From the NCBI GenBank assembly GCA_003650785.1, contig QMRW01000029.1:1-13479 (forward strand): 13,479 bases of DNA, written 5' to 3'. Below, in pieces: positions 1 to 7,381 of this stretch (position 1 is the stretch's first letter; the number at the start of each line of letters is the position of its first letter). The translations under genes and the position numbers were made by a program. Origin of the DNA: Thermoprotei archaeon (GTDB taxonomy: Archaea; Thermoproteota; Thermoprotei; Thermofilales; B20-G17). Below the pieces are notes generated by a model, which saw nothing but the letters and a program-made list of their open reading frames with translations, was not told where the DNA came from and ran no database searches.

Positions 1-2
1 CT

Positions 3-749
3 AGAGATGGTGATCTCTTGATTAAGATTGTAGATAAGAATGTTGATGATAGGTATGAACGCCGTGTTCTGAGATTTCTATCTAGGTTCTCGGTTAATGA
101 TACTGTCGATACTAGGTACATGAAGGAAAGGATAGAAGAGCTTAAAGATGATAGAATTAGAATTTCTGAATTATCTCGTGAACTTAGGTACCTAGTATCC
201 AGTCCAGATAGGAGGGTGGCGTTGAAATTTATGATCAGCGGTAGGAGTAGGGTAGCTGTTTTCATGATCGTATCGATAATTCTCCTCGTAGTCTCTATAA
301 TGCTTGCAGACCTTATACCGGGTGCAGGGCTCATGATAATGAAGGCTGTGATAGGATCTGGAGTACTCTTAGTTCAATCGATAGTAGCTATTTTCGCTCC
401 CTCAACTCTCTTTGGAAGATGGAAGGGTGTAGAGTATAAAGAGAAACTCGAATGGGATGCCTTTAGGAGACTTCTCTCAGACCTAGCCTTGATAAGGCGG
501 TATGCTCCTCAGGATTTATCGATGTGGGGTGAGTGGTTAGTGTATGGGACGGCTCTGGGTGTCGGGGATAAAGTGGTCGAGGCGATGAAGGAGCTGAATG
601 TACATTTACCTGAAGCGAGTATACTGACTGTGATGCCCACAACATTCAGACCTATTATAACTGTTGCTAGTCCTCCTAGTAAGGGAGGGGTTACGGGAGG
701 ATTTGGAGCTGGTGGAGGATTTGGAGGAGGAGGGGGTGGAGCAAGGTAA
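3..749 (+). CDS. DUF2207-family membrane protein, C-terminal part (5' truncated by window edge)
   Basis: The reading frame stays open to the left edge, so the TTG at 18 is not convincing as the true start and the gene probably begins outside the window. Seen (residues counted from that TTG): a charged N-terminal stretch, two adjacent hydrophobic segments at about 78-98 and 104-128, then a cytosolic-looking helix (WDAFRRLLSDLALIRR) followed by MWGEWLVYGTALGVGDKVVEAM, and a Gly-rich tail ending GGFGGGGGGAR. The Trp/Phe helix, the 'YxxALGVGDKV' block and the Gly-rich end are the hallmarks of the C-terminal half of DUF2207 membrane proteins, which usually run to 500-600 residues with an extracytoplasmic N-terminal domain. 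Function is unknown in the family. It sits alone, followed by a T-run terminator and a convergent ABC operon. Confidence 0.75.
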   Translation, partial: RDGDLLIKIVDKNVDDRYERRVLRFLSRFSVNDTVDTRYMKERIEELKDDRIRISELSRELRYLVSSPDRRVALKFMISGRSRVAVFMIVSIILLVVSIMLADLIPGAGLMIMKAVIGSGVLLVQSIVAIFAPSTLFGRWKGVEYKEKLEWDAFRRLLSDLALIRRYAPQDLSMWGEWLVYGTALGVGDKVVEAMKELNVHLPEASILTVMPTTFRPIITVASPPSKGGVTGGFGAGGGFGGGGGGAR

Positions 750-761
750 TCTATTTGTAAG

Positions 762-775
762 TTTTTAATATTTTT
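762..775 (+). terminator. T-run transcription terminator
   Basis: TTTTTAATATTTTT begins 13 bp after the DUF2207 stop codon. Oligo-T tracts on the coding strand without a strong hairpin are the usual archaeal intrinsic terminator. The gene upstream ends here and the next gene is convergent, which fits. Confidence 0.6.
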
Positions 776-868
776 CCAGATCGCCTCTTTATCGATGGAT
801 TCTTTAATGATAATATAGTCCTTAACAAGGTATCACTTCTACTGGTAATCTCACTTAGTCCTTACTAT

Positions 869-1657
869 CTAATATTCTCCCACAGTTCCACGTTCTTTTG
901 CGTACTCTATCGACTTCATGTAGATGAAGTACCCAATACTAATAGTGATGATAGCGGATAGGACTAATGGTATTAACTGATCCATCATTAATGTCAAAGA
1001 CTTGGCTCTTAGCATAGCTCCTCTTAGCATTTCTAGGATGTATGTTTGTGGGAGGATTAGTGATACGTATTGTAGAGGCTCAGGAAGAAGTTGATATGGG
1101 AACCAAACACCGGAAAATAATCCACTAAGCATTGTGAAGAACCAAGTCACAGGATCCCATCTTTTAGTTATGACTTGAATGCCAGCACTTATCATCCCTA
1201 GACCCCACATCACGGCAACTCCTAAGATTATTGCTGTAAGAGTTGAAATGGGGTCTATATTGAATTTAGCTCCAAATAGAGTAGCTACAGCGAAATAGGT
1301 CAAGAACTGGAAGATTCCTATTAAGTATCTAAAGAGTACTGAGCCTATGATTATTTCGTAGAGCTTTGCTGGTATTAAGAGTCTCCACATTAGGTTCCAA
1401 GGATTTATAGCCATTCGTGGAGCCATTAAAGAGGTGTAGATTATGTAGTTGTATGCCATACCCACTATTAGGAACGAGAGAAAAGACCCATATTTGACCA
1501 TGAGTTCTTTTTCGTAAAGAGTAACATAAGTCCCCAAGAACGCATAAGTAAATGCTCCAACTACTGTATTTAAGAGCCAGAAGAATAACTCGTACTTATA
1601 GGCTAGCCACGCTTTAAAATCTATGTAAAGGAATCCCAAGAGTCTCTTAGCTTGCAT
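869..1657 (-). CDS. ABC-2 type transporter permease
   Basis: Membrane subunit of an ABC exporter; it should form the channel with the ATPase encoded just upstream. About six hydrophobic segments are visible. The stretch SGLFSGVWFPYQLLPEPLQY followed by VSLILPQTYILEMLRGAMLRA is the characteristic ABC-2 permease signature (Gly/Phe-Pro, then the 'lP-x-ty-x-e-x-lR' motif). I chose ATG at 1657 (262 aa) rather than the GTG at 1666 because AGAGGTG at 1664-1670 is a good Shine-Dalgarno seven bases before the ATG, and the GTG lies inside it. The start lies inside the 3' end of the ATPase gene (11 bp overlap), so the two are probably translationally coupled. Substrate cannot be read from sequence; drug, lipid or polysaccharide export are all possible. 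Confidence 0.85.
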   Translation of the reverse strand: MQAKRLLGFLYIDFKAWLAYKYELFFWLLNTVVGAFTYAFLGTYVTLYEKELMVKYGSFLSFLIVGMAYNYIIYTSLMAPRMAINPWNLMWRLLIPAKLYEIIIGSVLFRYLIGIFQFLTYFAVATLFGAKFNIDPISTLTAIILGVAVMWGLGMISAGIQVITKRWDPVTWFFTMLSGLFSGVWFPYQLLPEPLQYVSLILPQTYILEMLRGAMLRAKSLTLMMDQLIPLVLSAIITISIGYFIYMKSIEYAKERGTVGEY

Positions 1658-2669
1658 TTTTCCCACCTCTTAGAATCCTCATTATAACTTCTTCAATATC
1701 TATCTCTTTCTTGTGAAAAGAGTGTACTAATATACCATTATTAATCGCCATCTTTAGGACTTCATTAGCCACCTCTAGACTACCATCTTTGACGAGAAAT
1801 TCAAGTTTATGATTATCAACTTGATACCACTCAATATCGAGTTCTTTCAATTTAAGCACTAGATCATTTAGTCTATCAGTAGATTTAGAGTCAACCTCAA
1901 GAACGTAAGAATTTCTAATACTATTGGGTACTAAGTTCTTCAATTCACTAACTGGCTTTATGGCTACTATTTTTCCCTTGTTTATTATAGCTACTCTATC
2001 ACATGTTCCCTCAACTAACCTTAAGTCGTGAGTGCTAAGAAATATTGTTCTATCCTCATCTCCAAATTTATTTCTAACCATTTCCCTAAACTTAGCTACG
2101 AACATTATGTCTAGACCCTTAGTTGGTTCATCAAGAAATACTACTGAAGGATTGGGTAATAAAGCCCTAGCAAGTGCTAATTTTTGCTTCATTCCTTGAG
2201 AGAGTCTCTGATACCACTTATCCCAGTGCTCTTCTTCTAACTCGACTAACTTAAGTACCTCTTTAACCCTCTCCTTAGGATTGGGTAACAAATATGCATA
2301 TGCATAAAATAGTAAATTTTCAAATGCTGTTAGGCGCCATCCAAATCCTCTTCGGGAATCTTCTGGAAGTACGCCTATTCTCTTCCTAACTTCAAGACTT
2401 TCTTTTATAACATCGTAACCTAGCACTTTAGCTTCTCCTGAATCCGGGATTAGCACAGTAGTCAAAATTTTCACTATCGTAGTCTTTCCGGCTCCATTAG
2501 GACCTAAGACTCCGAAAACTTCACCCTTTCTAACTTTAAAGGATACTCCATCTAGTGCAACTACTTTCTCCCTAGTCCTTTTAGCACCAAATAACATCGC
2601 TACTCTGTCCCTAAAGCGAGTTTTATCGTAGCTCTTCTTTAAGTTGTCAACTTCTATTGATGATTTCAT
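1647..2669 (-). CDS. ABC transporter ATP-binding protein (ABC-2 exporter type)
   Basis: Nucleotide-binding subunit energising the adjacent permease on the cytoplasmic face. With the start at 2669 (340 aa), Walker A GPNGAGKTT is at about 56-64, the signature LSQGM at 156-160, Walker B VVFLDEPTKGLD at about 174-185 and the H-loop STHD near 211. The last ~90 residues form a separate C-terminal region like the DUF4162 extension found on DrrA/CcmA-type ATPases. A longer frame reaches 2777, but its extra 36 residues are hydrophobic and unlike the family, and a TATA box lies inside that extension, so ATG 2669 (MKSSIEVDNLKKSYDK) is preferred. First gene of a two-gene operon. ABC-2 exporter ATPase is certain at family level; substrate unknown. 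Confidence 0.9.
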   Translation of the reverse strand: MKSSIEVDNLKKSYDKTRFRDRVAMLFGAKRTREKVVALDGVSFKVRKGEVFGVLGPNGAGKTTIVKILTTVLIPDSGEAKVLGYDVIKESLEVRKRIGVLPEDSRRGFGWRLTAFENLLFYAYAYLLPNPKERVKEVLKLVELEEEHWDKWYQRLSQGMKQKLALARALLPNPSVVFLDEPTKGLDIMFVAKFREMVRNKFGDEDRTIFLSTHDLRLVEGTCDRVAIINKGKIVAIKPVSELKNLVPNSIRNSYVLEVDSKSTDRLNDLVLKLKELDIEWYQVDNHKLEFLVKDGSLEVANEVLKMAINNGILVHSFHKKEIDIEEVIMRILRGGKNAS

Positions 2670-2703
2670 TAAAGTTCCTACCTTCACTACGTTAGATGAA
2701 CGG

Positions 2704-2711
2704 TATATAAA
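2704..2711 (-). promoter_or_regulatory. TATA box of the ABC exporter operon
   Basis: TTTATATA on the minus strand, centred about 39 bp upstream of ATG 2669. An archaeal start ~26 bp downstream would fall near 2682, giving a leader of about a dozen bases. This supports 2669, not 2777, as the ATPase start. Confidence 0.5.
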
Positions 2712-3157
2712 TATTATGGAAAAGCTCAATATGTAAAAGTAATTAAGCGCTACATAATTATTCCAAAAATCAAACAATACTTCTCATACTTCAAGAGATA
2801 AGTTATCATTAACATAAACTAATAGCCTAATACATCATAGTCTTAATGGTTGCTAAAAGAGATACAGCGTTAAATATAGACGAAGGTGTAATAAGTCACA
2901 TTATAAGGTTAGGATGTCTATTAAACAAACACTTTATCAACTGCTTAAACTAAATAAAGAACATTTAACTCTACTTTAAACATACAATGAAACAAGAAGT
3001 TCTAAGTGTGGTGAACTCAAGAGGAGGATCGAGCTCAACGGACTCCAAAGCTTATATAAGTTTATCAATGAATATGTAAGCTGAACCCGTAGACCTGTCC
3101 TTGTAAGGGAGTAAAGATTATTATAGGATCCTGTTTAGTTTAGCGTTCTATGGAAAA
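2712..3157. other. gene-poor intergenic stretch
   Basis: No frame longer than about 35 codons looks coding. Short plus-strand frames exist (ATG 2846 to stop 2953; ATG 2987 to stop 3079), but neither has a Shine-Dalgarno or recognisable sequence. One perfect palindrome, CTTATATAAG at 3051-3060, preceded by CCAAAG, resembles a BRE/TATA element and could start a transcript near 3082 running into S10. I see no tRNA cloverleaf or GC-rich island that would betray a structured RNA in this AT-rich DNA. Confidence 0.4.
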
Positions 3158-3165
3158 TTTAAATA
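3158..3165 (+). promoter_or_regulatory. TATA box of the S10 gene
   Basis: TTTAAATA preceded by a purine-rich GGAAAA (BRE-like). The expected transcription start falls near 3185-3190, giving a very short leader carrying GAGGT (3186-3190) seven bases before the ATG. Confidence 0.5.
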
Positions 3166-3196
3166 CCTCATTTTGATACTCTAGTGAGGTAACACA

Positions 3197-3505
3197 ATGC
3201 CCAGAGCAGTGAGGATAAGACTGTTTAGTAATTCTGTAGAGAGTATAAACTATGTATGTGAAGAGATTAAACGTATCAGTGAACGTACTGGCGTCAGGAT
3301 AAGAGGTCCTATTCCTATGCCCACTGAGCGTATTGTGGTAACTGTTAGGAAAGCGCCCTCTGGTGAGGGATCTCATACCTTTGACCACTGGGAGATGAGG
3401 ATTCATAAACGTGTCATCTATATGGATGCTGATGAGAGGGCTATTAGGGAGCTCATGAGGATTAGAGTTCCCTTAGATGTTAAGGTGGAAATTGAAATGG
3501 TGTAG
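3197..3505 (+). CDS. rps10: 30S ribosomal protein S10 (uS10, archaeal type)
   Basis: Small-subunit ribosomal protein of the 30S head. The 102-residue length is normal for archaea. It begins with MPRAVRIRLFSNSVESINYV and has the conserved GPIPMPTERIVVTVRKAP loop followed by HTFDHWEMRIHKRVIYMDA, all diagnostic of archaeal/eukaryotic uS10/uS20e. ATG 3197 is preceded by GAGGT with a 6-base spacer and by a TATA box at 3158. In many archaea this gene follows EF-1alpha; here no EF-1alpha is present upstream and S10 appears to be transcribed on its own. Highly expressed housekeeping gene and the safest phylogenetic marker in the window. Confidence 0.97.
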   Translation: MPRAVRIRLFSNSVESINYVCEEIKRISERTGVRIRGPIPMPTERIVVTVRKAPSGEGSHTFDHWEMRIHKRVIYMDADERAIRELMRIRVPLDVKVEIEMV

Positions 3506-3698
3506 ACATACTTAGTCTTGGAGTAGTATTCCATGTTCTCCTTATGCCCATGACTGAAGTATTGTAAATTCTTTCTGGATCCCGATCACTCTATCTGACT
3601 TACTAGTTGGTGAATTGTAGTGGGTTCATGTACCCGTTTTCATACTGATGTATTTCTGTTGATTTTAATTAATCTATAGTTTTGGTGAACTATGATCA

Positions 3699-3905
3699 TT
3701 AGGATCTTTCTACTAGGAATAATACTCTTACTTTAGCTCTGTACTCTGTAATTTCACTATTCTTTACCTCAGCAGTTAGATCCTCAACTTCTACTCTTAC
3801 TATGTTTCTAACGGTTTTGGCTGCTTCTCTCACTACTGTTTTAACTGCATCTTCCCAACTTTCTCTAGATGTTCCTATGAGCTCTATGTACTTGTAAACT
3901 GGCAT
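3699..3905 (-). CDS. dodecin family protein (Trp-less, calcium-dodecin-like)
   Basis: A 68-residue dodecin: YKYIELIGTSRESWEDAVKT at the N-terminus is the family signature (K-IELIGTS-ESWEDAV), followed by the long helix and beta strands to VRVLFLVE. Dodecins assemble into hollow 12-mers that store flavins. The residue that normally stacks on flavin (Trp36 of Halobacterium dodecin, in NVVWAEV) is Arg37 here (NIVRVEV), and the Gln of the flavin site (YQ) is Arg56 (YRAKV). From memory, the Mycobacterium tuberculosis 'calcium dodecin' (Rv0379) carries the same Arg/Arg pair, so flavin binding is doubtful. AATTAAAT at 3928-3935 on the minus strand is centred 26 bp before the ATG, consistent with leaderless transcription. 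Monocistronic. Confidence 0.88.
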   Translation of the reverse strand: MPVYKYIELIGTSRESWEDAVKTVVREAAKTVRNIVRVEVEDLTAEVKNSEITEYRAKVRVLFLVERS

Positions 3906-3927
3906 ATCCTTTATTAGTCATATTCTA

Positions 3928-3935
3928 ATTTAATT
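3928..3935 (-). promoter_or_regulatory. TATA-like element for the dodecin gene
   Basis: AATTAAAT on the minus strand, centre about 26 bp upstream of the start codon at 3905, which would place +1 on the A of the ATG (leaderless mRNA, common in Thermoproteota). Confidence 0.4.
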
Positions 3936-4371
3936 GTTTTGAGTCTTCTGTAGCATATTATATTACAGTTTACGAGTGTTTGTAATGAGACCAATCTTTC
4001 CGTATCTTAGAACCTCACCACTCTAGAGTGTATGTTATTATGCAGTCTGTTTATACATGAGGATATATTGACTATACACTCAGTAGATTATAGAGTATCG
4101 TACCTCGTGGAGTACTTATTCTATGTCCTACTAGTCTACCTGCCTCTGGGGATACATTTATACTGGGTATATCTGAGACTAGCATTAGTACTAGGATTAT
4201 TTCAACTCCCTGATCTCTACAAATCTCAAATAGGCTACTCTTATATACTCGGCTAGTATCTTAAGTGATCCTTCTACTTTAGGGTCTTCAGTAATACCTT
4301 GATCGAATACGAGAATGAGGTTGTAATTCTGGAAGTGTATTGTTCAGCGTACTCTAGAATTTCTTATAATA
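3936..4371. other. gene-poor stretch holding only the gene remnant
   Basis: Apart from the minus-strand remnant at 4072-4363 I see no intact gene. The plus-strand frame 4032-4256 (74 codons, hydrophobic, rich in Leu/Tyr) has no Shine-Dalgarno and is antisense to the remnant. 3936-4071 shows nothing recognisable. Confidence 0.4.
4072..4363 (-). pseudogene. probable frameshifted gene remnant, family not recognised
   Basis: Reading the minus strand from 4363, three successive frames give protein-like segments that join end to end: EILEYAEQY, then FQNYNLILVFDQGITEDPKV followed by EGSLKILAEYI, then SSLFEICRDQGVEIILVL and onward through INVSPEAGRLVGHRISTPRG to TILYNLLSV and a stop at 4072-4074. 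Two single-base shifts would restore one ~95-residue chain. Composition and the Lys/Glu/Arg pattern look coding, unlike the flanking DNA. It follows the PHP gene on the same strand, starting 9 bp after its stop. It could be a decayed downstream partner or a gene broken by sequencing error. The opposite-strand 74-codon frame over this region is probably a shadow. Confidence 0.4.
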
Positions 4372-5073
4372 TTATATGTTGGCTAGATCTAATATGTCCT
4401 CTATACTCAGCCAATTAACATCACTTAGTCTAAAGCCTAGCGATTCTATCTTGAATTTATGCCAGTTTAATCTACCTATCTCGTCTAGTCGATGAGCATC
4501 TGATGTCGGTGTTATCTTAACACCTCTTTCTATACATAGTCTTAAGAAATTATCCGAAGGATCTCTGTGATGGTAATTAACTTCCACTACTACCCCGTTA
4601 CTTTTGAGTTCATCCACTACTTCCAGGCAGTACTCTTCTGGAGGATATATTTTATACCATGCTATATCCGTAGGATGGGCTATTACTAGAACCTCTGCTG
4701 AGTTGATTACTTTCCTTAGAGTATCACTCCACCACCTATAGAGTCTTTCTCCTACTAATCCTGGCCATCTATGGAGCGCAGCTATTGTTATGTGGAACCT
4801 CTTTCTTATACTCCTCTCTACTACGAGTTCTCCATCTACGTCTACATCTATTTCTATTCCGGTGAGTAGTATTATAGGTGGGTTCAATGTCGATATATCC
4901 CTGAAATAGTTCTCTATCCATTGTGGTTTTGGTATTGTTCCATGATCCGTTATAGCAATAAGCTCTATTCCTCTCTCTACAGCTACCTCTACATCCTTCT
5001 CTATGCTCACATCAACTCCACAGGGCGAGTAGTTGCTATGTACGTGTATATCTGTCCTAGGGAGGGTAGACAT
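4372..5073 (-). CDS. PHP-domain metal-dependent phosphoesterase
   Basis: A 233-residue single-domain PHP protein. The metal-ligand motifs are all present and in order: DIHVHS (His10, His12), TDHG (Asp43, His44), GIEID (Glu74), LHRWP (His101), AHPTD (His133) and SDAH (Asp192, His194). These bind a trinuclear metal centre in histidinol-phosphatase, PolX-PHP and nucleotide phosphoesterase relatives, so catalysis is expected to be intact. ATG 5073 is preferred because the first metal motif is only eight residues in. No good Shine-Dalgarno precedes it; weak TATA-like sequences lie within 40 bp. It is divergent from the surface protein gene. Substrate cannot be deduced; a small phosphomonoester or phosphodiester, as for the uncharacterised COG0613/COG1387 groups, is likely. 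Confidence 0.85.
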   Translation of the reverse strand: MSTLPRTDIHVHSNYSPCGVDVSIEKDVEVAVERGIELIAITDHGTIPKPQWIENYFRDISTLNPPIILLTGIEIDVDVDGELVVERSIRKRFHITIAALHRWPGLVGERLYRWWSDTLRKVINSAEVLVIAHPTDIAWYKIYPPEEYCLEVVDELKSNGVVVEVNYHHRDPSDNFLRLCIERGVKITPTSDAHRLDEIGRLNWHKFKIESLGFRLSDVNWLSIEDILDLANI

Positions 5074-5111
5074 GGTATACTATGACTTAAAATACCTTAT
5101 TAGTATTTAGC

Positions 5112-5131
5112 TCTTCGTTACCTCACGAAGA
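5112..5131. repeat. inverted repeat, 7-bp arms, 6-nt loop
   Basis: TCTTCGT / ACGAAGA arms (5112-5118 and 5125-5131) with loop TACCTC. Read on the minus strand the loop is GAGGTA, resembling a Shine-Dalgarno, 46 bp upstream of the PHP start. A protein-binding site or RNA hairpin is possible. Confidence 0.5.
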
Positions 5132-5135
5132 TGAG

Positions 5136-5157
5136 TATAGATCTAGGGAGATCTATA
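5136..5157. repeat. perfect inverted repeat, 9-bp arms, 4-nt loop
   Basis: TATAGATCT (5136-5144) and AGATCTATA (5149-5157) are exact reverse complements around AGGG. It lies four bases beyond the preceding hairpin, between the divergent PHP and surface-protein genes. Each arm itself contains the palindrome AGATCT. Candidate operator or transcript hairpin. Confidence 0.6.
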
Positions 5158-5292
5158 ATATTTCCATCTATACTCTACGTAACTTATGCTAAATATACAT
5201 TATAAAAGAGATTAATAGATTGGTTCTATATGGGAGAGATGATCTAGAGCTGATCTAAGTAATATCAACTGTGAGTGTACATGTCCGTTTTC

Positions 5293-5300
5293 TATATTTT
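5293..5300 (+). promoter_or_regulatory. TATA box of the surface-protein gene
   Basis: TATATTTT, centred about 31 bp upstream of ATG 5328, predicting +1 near 5322-5324 and a nearly leaderless mRNA. No Shine-Dalgarno precedes the ATG, which agrees. Confidence 0.5.
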
Positions 5301-5327
5301 TAGCTCTGAAGGATACGGTAGCTGCCT

Positions 5328-7286
5328 ATGAATAAGGTGTATAAGATTGGTATAGTTGCAGTACTACTACTAATGGCTTTCCTATACACACAGCCTATTG
5401 TACAATGTAGTCCAGAGTTCACCTACTATGTTAGAGTGGCTGTGATATTGACTAGAGAAGAGGTTCAAGAGATCTCCTTAGGGAGTGGTGAGATCAAGGA
5501 GTTTACTCCAATGCCTTCTCCCAAGGGATATAAACTCATGTACTTAGAGATAGCATCAGATGGCGAATTCCCAGAAAATATAGTACCTATAAGTTTTGAT
5601 AAGAAAATAGAGTCTCCCAATGGAATAGAGGCAGTAATCTCAACAGGGAGGACTATTAAGTTGATAAATCAGGCTGAGGATACTGTCAGATTTACTGCAA
5701 CTATAAGCCACGTCTATGTGAAGGAGTACAAGCTTCCGATAGTCGATAATAAGATAGAAGTGACTATTGAAAATCCACCTGAGCCATTTACAGTAGATGA
5801 TGTAGAGTTCAAGGTATCTGTGGATAATTACCTACCAGTAGGAATAATCGGTGTAATAGATCCTAGTGGTAGAGATCTATTCGATCCAACAGTTCAAGTA
5901 TCTTTACCAACTGATGCTATAAACTTCGATCCACATCATGTTAGAGTAAAGCTTGGTGGAGATTTGAGCACTGGTACCTATACCATAGTATTTGATATAT
6001 CTGACGACTATGTGCTTCCATGTTCCTATCTAGTACTCCAGAGGGAGTTTCTCAATACGACTATACCTCCCAAGAGCACTAAGACTCTCTCATACGGAGA
6101 CTCTTCTGCTAGATTAATAGGTTATGCTGTAGTACTCTATGGACTAGCACCAAGTGGAAAGACTCAGGGAGAGGTATTAATAGAGGGAGCTCCTGTTGAT
6201 AGGGTGTACGATAGAAGTGAGAATATAAAGATAGAGGGAGTGTCCTACCTAGTACCTCCAATAGAGTTCAGGTTGTGGGTTAGGGCATTCGTTGTATTTG
6301 GTAAAGAGTTCACAGTGATAAATTCTATGAATCAACCTATAAGTATGATATATGTTCCCCTCGCTATTAGAGAGGTAGGTGTATGGAGTGAAAATGGATT
6401 GACTATCACTATAACAGAGGACGATGTAAGTGGTTCAGAGTATGCTTACCTTGTAGTTCAAACACCATTCTATGGTATTATTGAAGATGTAGTAACGCCA
6501 GGAGGAGCATCTATGAGTGGATATTTGAATAGTCGTATAATATGGGGTGGTCAAGAAGCTAGAAGCCTTAGTATAAAGTGGGATGAAATGTACATTCAAG
6601 TTAAGAGTGGAAGTCTAATGGATACTGGTGTCTACAAGATTAAGATCAAATGGAAGGAGTTTAAGTTGTGTGTAGTAGATGCTAATGGCAAACCTATAGC
6701 TAATGCTCGCGTAATGCTGAATGGAACTACGAAGACATATGTCACCGATAATGAAGGTATGGTTACCATAAAACCGTACATGCCAGGGATACACATAGTT
6801 AAAGTTGTCTTTAGAGGGACTGAGGTCTTTAGTTGCTACCTCTCGGAGCTCTCGGAGGATGAGGTTAATGAGGTTAAATGTGAGGTATATATGCTAGCAG
6901 TAAGCGCAGTAAGTGTTCTAAATAGTCCAATACCCCATGCTACTGTAGAGATACTTAGATCGCCTGGAGATGAAGTAGTATATAAGTGTGAGACTAATGA
7001 GCAGGGTACAATTGTAATAGACCAACTTCCGAAGGGTATCTATGATATTAGGGTGGCCTATAAGAGACTGGAGTCTGTAGAAAGAAACTTTGCTTTGGAG
7101 AAGAACGATGAGCTCAGAGTAACTCTGGGCATGCTCTTTGAACTGCCATTTCTAGGAATACCTATAACAACAACCGAGGGAGCACTAATAGGGGGAGTAG
7201 CTGCAGCTGCAGTAGCATTTAAGCTCTGGAGAGGAAGGAGTAAAGAGGAGTTTGAAGGAGCTACAATAGAAGACGTTGAGGGCTAA
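5328..7286 (+). CDS. secreted, C-terminally anchored surface protein with carboxypeptidase-regulatory-like domains
   Basis: 652 residues. An N-terminal signal peptide (Lys3/Lys6, hydrophobic core 7-20, cleavage probably around 27-30) is followed by ~400 residues of beta-rich sequence with no family I recognise. Two Ig-like/carboxypeptidase-regulatory-like modules come next: about 444-515 (CVVDANGKPIANARVMLNG, then TDNEGMVTI) and about 525-603 (SVLNSPIPHATVEI, then TNEQGTIVIDQLPKG). Both show the 'G-x-P-I-x-x-A-x-V' and 'T-x-x-x-G-x-x-x-I' pattern. A transmembrane helix at about 611-633 precedes WRGR and an acidic tail, giving an outside-facing type I topology. It is likely a cell-surface or S-layer-associated protein, perhaps an adhesin or binding component. 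Monocistronic, with its own TATA box and T-run terminator. No enzymatic motif seen. Confidence 0.75.
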   Translation: MNKVYKIGIVAVLLLMAFLYTQPIVQCSPEFTYYVRVAVILTREEVQEISLGSGEIKEFTPMPSPKGYKLMYLEIASDGEFPENIVPISFDKKIESPNGIEAVISTGRTIKLINQAEDTVRFTATISHVYVKEYKLPIVDNKIEVTIENPPEPFTVDDVEFKVSVDNYLPVGIIGVIDPSGRDLFDPTVQVSLPTDAINFDPHHVRVKLGGDLSTGTYTIVFDISDDYVLPCSYLVLQREFLNTTIPPKSTKTLSYGDSSARLIGYAVVLYGLAPSGKTQGEVLIEGAPVDRVYDRSENIKIEGVSYLVPPIEFRLWVRAFVVFGKEFTVINSMNQPISMIYVPLAIREVGVWSENGLTITITEDDVSGSEYAYLVVQTPFYGIIEDVVTPGGASMSGYLNSRIIWGGQEARSLSIKWDEMYIQVKSGSLMDTGVYKIKIKWKEFKLCVVDANGKPIANARVMLNGTTKTYVTDNEGMVTIKPYMPGIHIVKVVFRGTEVFSCYLSELSEDEVNEVKCEVYMLAVSAVSVLNSPIPHATVEILRSPGDEVVYKCETNEQGTIVIDQLPKGIYDIRVAYKRLESVERNFALEKNDELRVTLGMLFELPFLGIPITTTEGALIGGVAAAAVAFKLWRGRSKEEFEGATIEDVEG

Positions 7287-7299
7287 TTTTTTATTTTTT
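7287..7299 (+). terminator. double T-run terminator
   Basis: TTTTTTATTTTTT starts directly after the stop codon of the surface-protein gene: a strong archaeal oligo-T terminator that isolates this gene from the sulfur operon downstream. Confidence 0.75.
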
Positions 7300-7354
7300 A
7301 ATTTAATCGTCAGTTATTATTTGTCTCTACCACCTTATTCGTGAATGTTTGGAT

Positions 7355-7375
7355 GTATCTATAACAAGGTTATAG
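7355..7375. promoter_or_regulatory. operator copy 1 upstream of the sulfur operon
   Basis: GTATCTATAAC (7355-7365), spacer AAG, then GTTATAG (7369-7375). The left arm is identical to that of operator copy 2; the right arm matches over seven bases. The shared core is TATAAC-N3-GTTATA. It lies immediately upstream of the purine-rich BRE-like GGAAAA and the TATA box. Confidence 0.7.
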
Positions 7376-7381
7376 GAAAAG

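Noticed and set aside
2670..2777. 36-residue N-terminal extension of the ABC ATPase
   Set aside because: It overlaps the TATA box, is unlike the family, and ATG 2669 gives the normal N-terminus.
3600..3650. GGGTTCATGTACCC, resembling a tRNA T-arm or a terminator hairpin after S10
   Set aside because: The conserved A58 position and the rest of a cloverleaf are missing; the stem is only 4-5 bp and no good T-run follows.
4032..4256. 74-codon plus-strand frame, hydrophobic
   Set aside because: No Shine-Dalgarno, unusual Leu/Tyr-only composition, and antisense to the more protein-like minus-strand remnant.
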